A stretch of 25,151 nt of DNA, taken from a virus. The position numbers and the translations under genes were made by a program. The first letter of the stretch is position 1. The number at the start of each line of letters is the position of its first letter. Shown piece after piece: positions 23,601-25,151 of this stretch. The notes below the pieces were generated by a model that worked only from the letters and a program-made list of their open reading frames with translations, searched no databases and had not been told where the DNA came from. The stretch lies in IMG/VR virus record IMGVR_UViG_3300024999_000367, positions 1 through 25,151 of that record; one strand, 5' to 3'.

Positions 23601-23885
23601 GGAGTTCATATACTTCTTTATTGCTTCTTTTTGTGATAATCCTTCATAAGGATTATCATTAGATATATAATGATGGGTAGGGGAATTATTAGAAAGCATT
23701 CTAGGTTTATTACCAACAGGAATCTGTTTTCTAGGCTTTATACTACTGACTGGCTTACCATTAGGCAATACCCACTGCATGCGATAAGTAGTTCTACCAT
23801 CACTATGACGTACTGCTACCCTGCGTTGGATAAGTCTTTCTTTATGTAAAACATGCACTTTTGATAGGTCTATGTATAATGACAT
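20691..23885 (-). CDS. Large virion-type protein: four tandem repeats and C-terminal HEXXH metallopeptidase
   Basis: This 1064-residue protein has several parts. Residues 1-39 are a module shared with the Lys-rich protein. Residues about 95-384 hold four repeats of 48-58 residues (hallmarks KHG-x-x-W-x-x-H and FL-x-x-NP-x-x-LG). Residues 400-700 are of unknown fold, with FTGWGNSDSRAV and WSWGIASMAS. The C-terminal part has HEFAHAVHH at 848-856, a zincin HEXXH motif, with Glu939 and Glu946 (AELFSTTTEYYAN) as candidate third zinc ligands. There is no signal peptide. Its position ahead of the portal gene suggests a head-packaged protein that could be ejected into the host, or a factor acting in head maturation. 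Start ATG 23885 has GGCGGTGA upstream. Family unknown; the metallopeptidase reading is good. Confidence 0.75.
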   Translation of the reverse strand: MSLYIDLSKVHVLHKERLIQRRVAVRHSDGRTTYRMQWVLPNGKPVSSIKPRKQIPVGNKPRMLSNNSPTHHYISNDNPYEGLSQKEAIKKYMNSLKPRQKTELLEKHGVEWDKHESPQKDRINAIMALTQFLHDNPHVLGKGFEHLPKESVPQEDKVHTNAKDYMDFLKKKLGKEEFKQHVREFVQKHGLQYEHKDHELIDHMSRYKKMQDHLGKNPHLMTGEDKPTTGHKPEDLVSEKSTQKPTGKSNKTGLAKDVDDVLKGKTEDQKWQMVKEHNIDYVPHEKEHAITRMRAFSALARHLVKNPEILGLEKSKTEGEREETQRRVNEIMVPISKENKLRLLEKYGKQLTWEHNDHPAILHKNKVTALKDFFIKNPDKIPEIQDMLKKQKLGSVKISTNDLESVIRHFTGWGNSDSRAVKDPDIPNGWSWGIASMASIVEKNGKHMLSIVNDEEGQFEEKTIPMEDVVDFIGKEKKRNETWGHFSKRYKNKDIKSFLEDVGKLSFTGGLQEEYTGNRVKYSGKVIRNGADAELNAELYLDDNKEEKFKVHIKNLETGKSAGKEYTTDRVNKLIDHLKNPLHEQSLGRITSKLEKALNNDNLNTDEFDKLYTPAVARRLRDETRNAIGTDNDAVTNLMGLSHLSNIPSSILDEMMARSDIQVDDHGNIRVDDNFNRFRYGHLIEKSKQKNANDYMIHSRDHYIVQDKNTTHHVIEHNPWVLQQSGRLWTPEQRSEARRDLISTRISVQDADKIHNMNNKTPELARHIHQSLDFVPFDLFTDVIGKGSAFKFQTKNGAHYNPYSRSVYLPGHYLEGSDIFKDHSQHVKGPMNAMGGYKHWSLGSNLSHEFAHAVHHFLSGHYLSSNTWNIKENKYLPPRLSGDSLTKAYWAAVDEHGNRKLQIHTINGEQRLYYVDKWADSYQGRIYGTPGKESGHGAELFSTTTEYYANTINAYKKYREDKPDKPLSFNKWVKGMYKESLDHKEQHIANGFSPGSYKPLSDEHKYAEFHYHNLKNNPVTSSIVQRLFNRGDYVDKDTLTHVNQIQKEITTRKSENELDLLLYF
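22734..23603 (-). repeat. Four tandem protein repeats inside the 1064-residue gene
   Basis: The repeats cover residues 95-142, 168-222, 258-312 and 327-384. Matching cores are LLEKHGVEWDKH, VQKHGLQYEHKDH, VKEHNIDYVPHEKEH and LLEKYGKQLTWEHNDH, each followed by a helix with A-x-x-AL-like residues and by FLHDNPHVLG, HLGKNPHL, HLVKNPEILG or FFIKNPDKIPEI. Linkers between repeats vary in length and are charged. The repeats are diverged at the DNA level, so they are old. Confidence 0.75.
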
Positions 23886-23912
23886 ATTTTCACCGCCTGA
23901 TTAAAGTTCATT

Positions 23913-23955
23913 AAAATAAAAAATAGACTAAGGATATTATTCCCTTAGCCTATTT
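23913..23955 (-). terminator. Rho-independent terminator between the first small gene group and the 1064-residue gene
   Basis: On the transcribed strand AAATAGGCTAAGG pairs with CCTTAGTCTATTT through 13 positions including one G-U pair, with a nine-base loop, and is followed by the U-rich tract TTTATTTTAA. It lies about 70 bases after the stop codon of the 75-residue gene and about 30 bases before ATG 23885. It would separate the small-gene group from the head genes. Confidence 0.85.
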
Positions 23956-24025
23956 AATAGGTAGCTTTGTATTAAATTATTTTATAATTTATATAGACAA
24001 CTCCAAAGATTCCAGATTTCATTAC
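23956..24025. other. Short AT-rich gap with no recognisable promoter
   Basis: This gap between the 75-residue gene and the terminator is very AT-rich. A TTGTCT sequence on the minus strand near 23995 is not followed by a -10 box at a normal distance, so I do not call a promoter. Confidence 0.4.
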
Positions 24026-24253
24026 TTAGAAGCAGACATCCTCTAGGTTATCTACTGTCTCTTGCCCAAATTCCTGCCATCCTTGAATCTCAGGGTCTTC
24101 TACTAAGTTTGATTTAGTCCACACTATATCATGTGTCCTCCCCGGAGTGAACATAGCCTGCTTACCAGAATCATTATCCCTTACTACAAACTTAGACTCA
24201 TCACCGTATTCCCCATTCCACTTTAGAAAAGTATATCCAGCACTCTGATCCAT
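24026..24253 (-). CDS. Small protein of unknown function
   Basis: This 75-residue protein has strands and turns (YTFLKWNGEYGDESKFVVRD, SGKQAMFTPGRTHDIVW) and an acidic C-terminus ending in a single cysteine. I do not recognise it. Its ATG 24253 overlaps the stop of the P-loop gene (TAATG), with GGGAGGA upstream, so the two are coupled. A terminator follows after a short gap. The last of three overlapping small genes. Confidence 0.6.
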   Translation of the reverse strand: MDQSAGYTFLKWNGEYGDESKFVVRDNDSGKQAMFTPGRTHDIVWTKSNLVEDPEIQGWQEFGQETVDNLEDVCF

Positions 24254-24816
24254 TATGCTATTCCTCCCACTATTTGTGCTTTTATATATTCTGCCTTCTC
24301 TTGTACAGTTCCGGCAACTGTATGAAAATCAATGTCGTGAAGATATAAGAAACCTAATATCTTCTTTTGTAGAAGATCCCTAGCATTATCATCTTGTTCC
24401 CTTACTCCATCTTTTACTACAGATTCTTGTACTGGCATAAAAAAGGTCTTGTTATAGGACTTAAGCTGGTCTAAGGCACCGGAGTATATCTCCTTTAGTA
24501 ACTTACGATTTTTGGTACTATACCCAAAGGAGGATTCACTAATCAGCATAGTAGAATAGATATATCCCAGCCAGCTAGCACTATCACAAATAACAATTTT
24601 ATGCACTTTAGATAGTTCTGCTTCCCTTTCAGTCTGTTTTAACAGGATGAGTAACTGTTCAAATGGATCTTTAATCTGCCCGTACTTCATAATATAATGT
24701 CTGGCGTACTCTTCGCAAACATTAGAATTATGCCCTTCCACCTTTAGCATAGAATTGAGTAGATGAGCAGTGGTACTCTTACGGCAACTAGGAGCACCAA
24801 CTATACATATTTTCAT
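24253..24816 (-). CDS. P-loop NTPase / NadR-like AAA protein with altered Walker A motif
   Basis: This 187-residue protein begins with a strand and a P-loop, MKICIVGAPSCRKSTTAHLL. Later there is NVCEEYARHYIMKYG, which resembles the E-x-AR-x-x-I-x-x-x-G segment of NadR/Ttd14-type AAA proteins, and KIVICDSASWLGYIYSTM, a Walker B-like strand ending in Asp. Such proteins phosphorylate small molecules or act as phage-encoded kinases. The Walker A has Arg where the Gly before Lys is usual (CRKST against xGKST), coded by CGT, one base from GGT. It might still bind nucleotide weakly or might have lost activity. ATG 24816 overlaps the stop of the preceding gene (ATGA) and has AAGGGGAT upstream. The substrate is unknown. 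Confidence 0.75.
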   Translation of the reverse strand: MKICIVGAPSCRKSTTAHLLNSMLKVEGHNSNVCEEYARHYIMKYGQIKDPFEQLLILLKQTEREAELSKVHKIVICDSASWLGYIYSTMLISESSFGYSTKNRKLLKEIYSGALDQLKSYNKTFFMPVQESVVKDGVREQDDNARDLLQKKILGFLYLHDIDFHTVAGTVQEKAEYIKAQIVGGIA

Positions 24817-25124
24817 ATTAAAGAATCCCCTTTCTCAACATTATGCTCAAATGTCTTACCCCAGTTATCTTTAATTGCTTGCAATTGTTCAATTAACACC
24901 ACAAGTGAGTCAACCTTATCAAACATCATTACAACTCTAGTATCTACTTCATCTGCTATTTTATCATATAAATCCTTAGTATACCGACCAATTTCCCCAG
25001 GCACATGTTGTACAAAACCCACACAATCGCAGGGCATATCTTTTTCCTTAAACATTGGGGCAATAGAAATATCTCCGGTGCCAAATTCTAAAACTCTTAT
25101 TTTTCCTTCATCCCGTACTGGCAT
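24813..25124 (-). CDS. Small protein of unknown function upstream of the P-loop gene
   Basis: This 103-residue protein has strands near the start (KIRVLEFGTGDISIAPMF), two cysteines close together (CDCVGFVQHVPGEIGRY) and a helical C-terminal half (DSLVVLIEQLQAIKDNWGK). I do not recognise the family. ATG 25124 has the strong binding site AAAAGGAGGA seven bases upstream. Its stop overlaps the start of the P-loop gene (ATGA), so the two are translated together and may act together. Confidence 0.65.
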   Translation of the reverse strand: MPVRDEGKIRVLEFGTGDISIAPMFKEKDMPCDCVGFVQHVPGEIGRYTKDLYDKIADEVDTRVVMMFDKVDSLVVLIEQLQAIKDNWGKTFEHNVEKGDSLI

Positions 25125-25151
25125 TAATATTCCTCCTTTTCCGATTTAACT

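Noticed and set aside
24763-25149. Open frame of 128 codons on the plus strand
   Set aside because: It lies opposite two minus-strand genes with strong ribosome binding sites and overlapping stop/start codons, and its protein has no recognisable features.
1-25151. tRNA genes, CRISPR arrays, insertion sequences, integrase or attachment sites
   Set aside because: I looked for cloverleaf-like segments, regularly spaced direct repeats and transposase or recombinase motifs and found none. The window is almost fully covered by structural genes.

Overview
The window is a stretch of a tailed-phage (or prophage) genome carrying the head and contractile-tail module of a myovirus. Every gene I accept lies on the minus strand, so transcription runs from high to low coordinates. 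The genes are tightly packed, with stop/start overlaps such as ATGA and TAATG. The DNA is AT-rich. Nearly every start has a strong purine ribosome binding site (GGAGG, AGGTGA or GGGGG types), and several starts are GTG. Together with two peptidoglycan hydrolase domains in the tape measure protein, this points to a host in the low-GC Gram-positive bacteria (Bacillota). The host genus cannot be fixed from the sequence alone. The major capsid protein resembles the type found in SPO1/A511-like phages, but many genes have no product I can name.

Layout in transcription order. (1) 25124-24026: three small genes, one a P-loop (NadR-like) protein with an altered Walker A motif, ending at a terminator. 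(2) 23885-19666: a 1064-residue protein with four tandem repeats and a C-terminal HEFAH zinc-metalloprotease motif, a small acidic protein, a second hairpin terminator, and a lysine/glutamate-rich protein whose two ends resemble the N-terminal part of the 1064-residue protein. (3) 19654-15041: portal, HK97-type prohead protease, acidic scaffold and major capsid protein, closed by a clear rho-independent terminator. The C-terminus of the protease carries a copy of the N-terminal arm of the capsid protein. (4) 14961-12126: small head/neck genes (connector, Cys-rich head closure, a mini-protein, tail terminator, a small unknown). (5) 12112-9734: sheath, tube, then a long perfect hairpin, then a tail assembly chaperone pair in two overlapping frames (probable +1 frameshift). 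(6) 9722-1: tape measure with lytic transglycosylase and M23 domains, hub with LysM, OB-fold spike, tube-initiator-like protein, small unknown, a mosaic LysM/J-like/gp25 wedge protein, baseplate J, and a partial gpI-like wedge protein running off the left edge.

Portal, scaffold, protease and capsid protein build the procapsid. Connector, closure and tail terminator join head to tail. Sheath and tube polymerise on a length set by the tape measure with the chaperones. The baseplate genes form the hub and wedges. Hairpins sit after the capsid gene and after the tube gene, which are the two most abundant virion proteins. They probably lower expression of the genes downstream.

I see no tRNA, rRNA, CRISPR array, insertion sequence, integrase or attachment site. 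No intergenic gap exceeds 300 bases, and I found no convincing sigma-70-type promoter in the gaps that exist.
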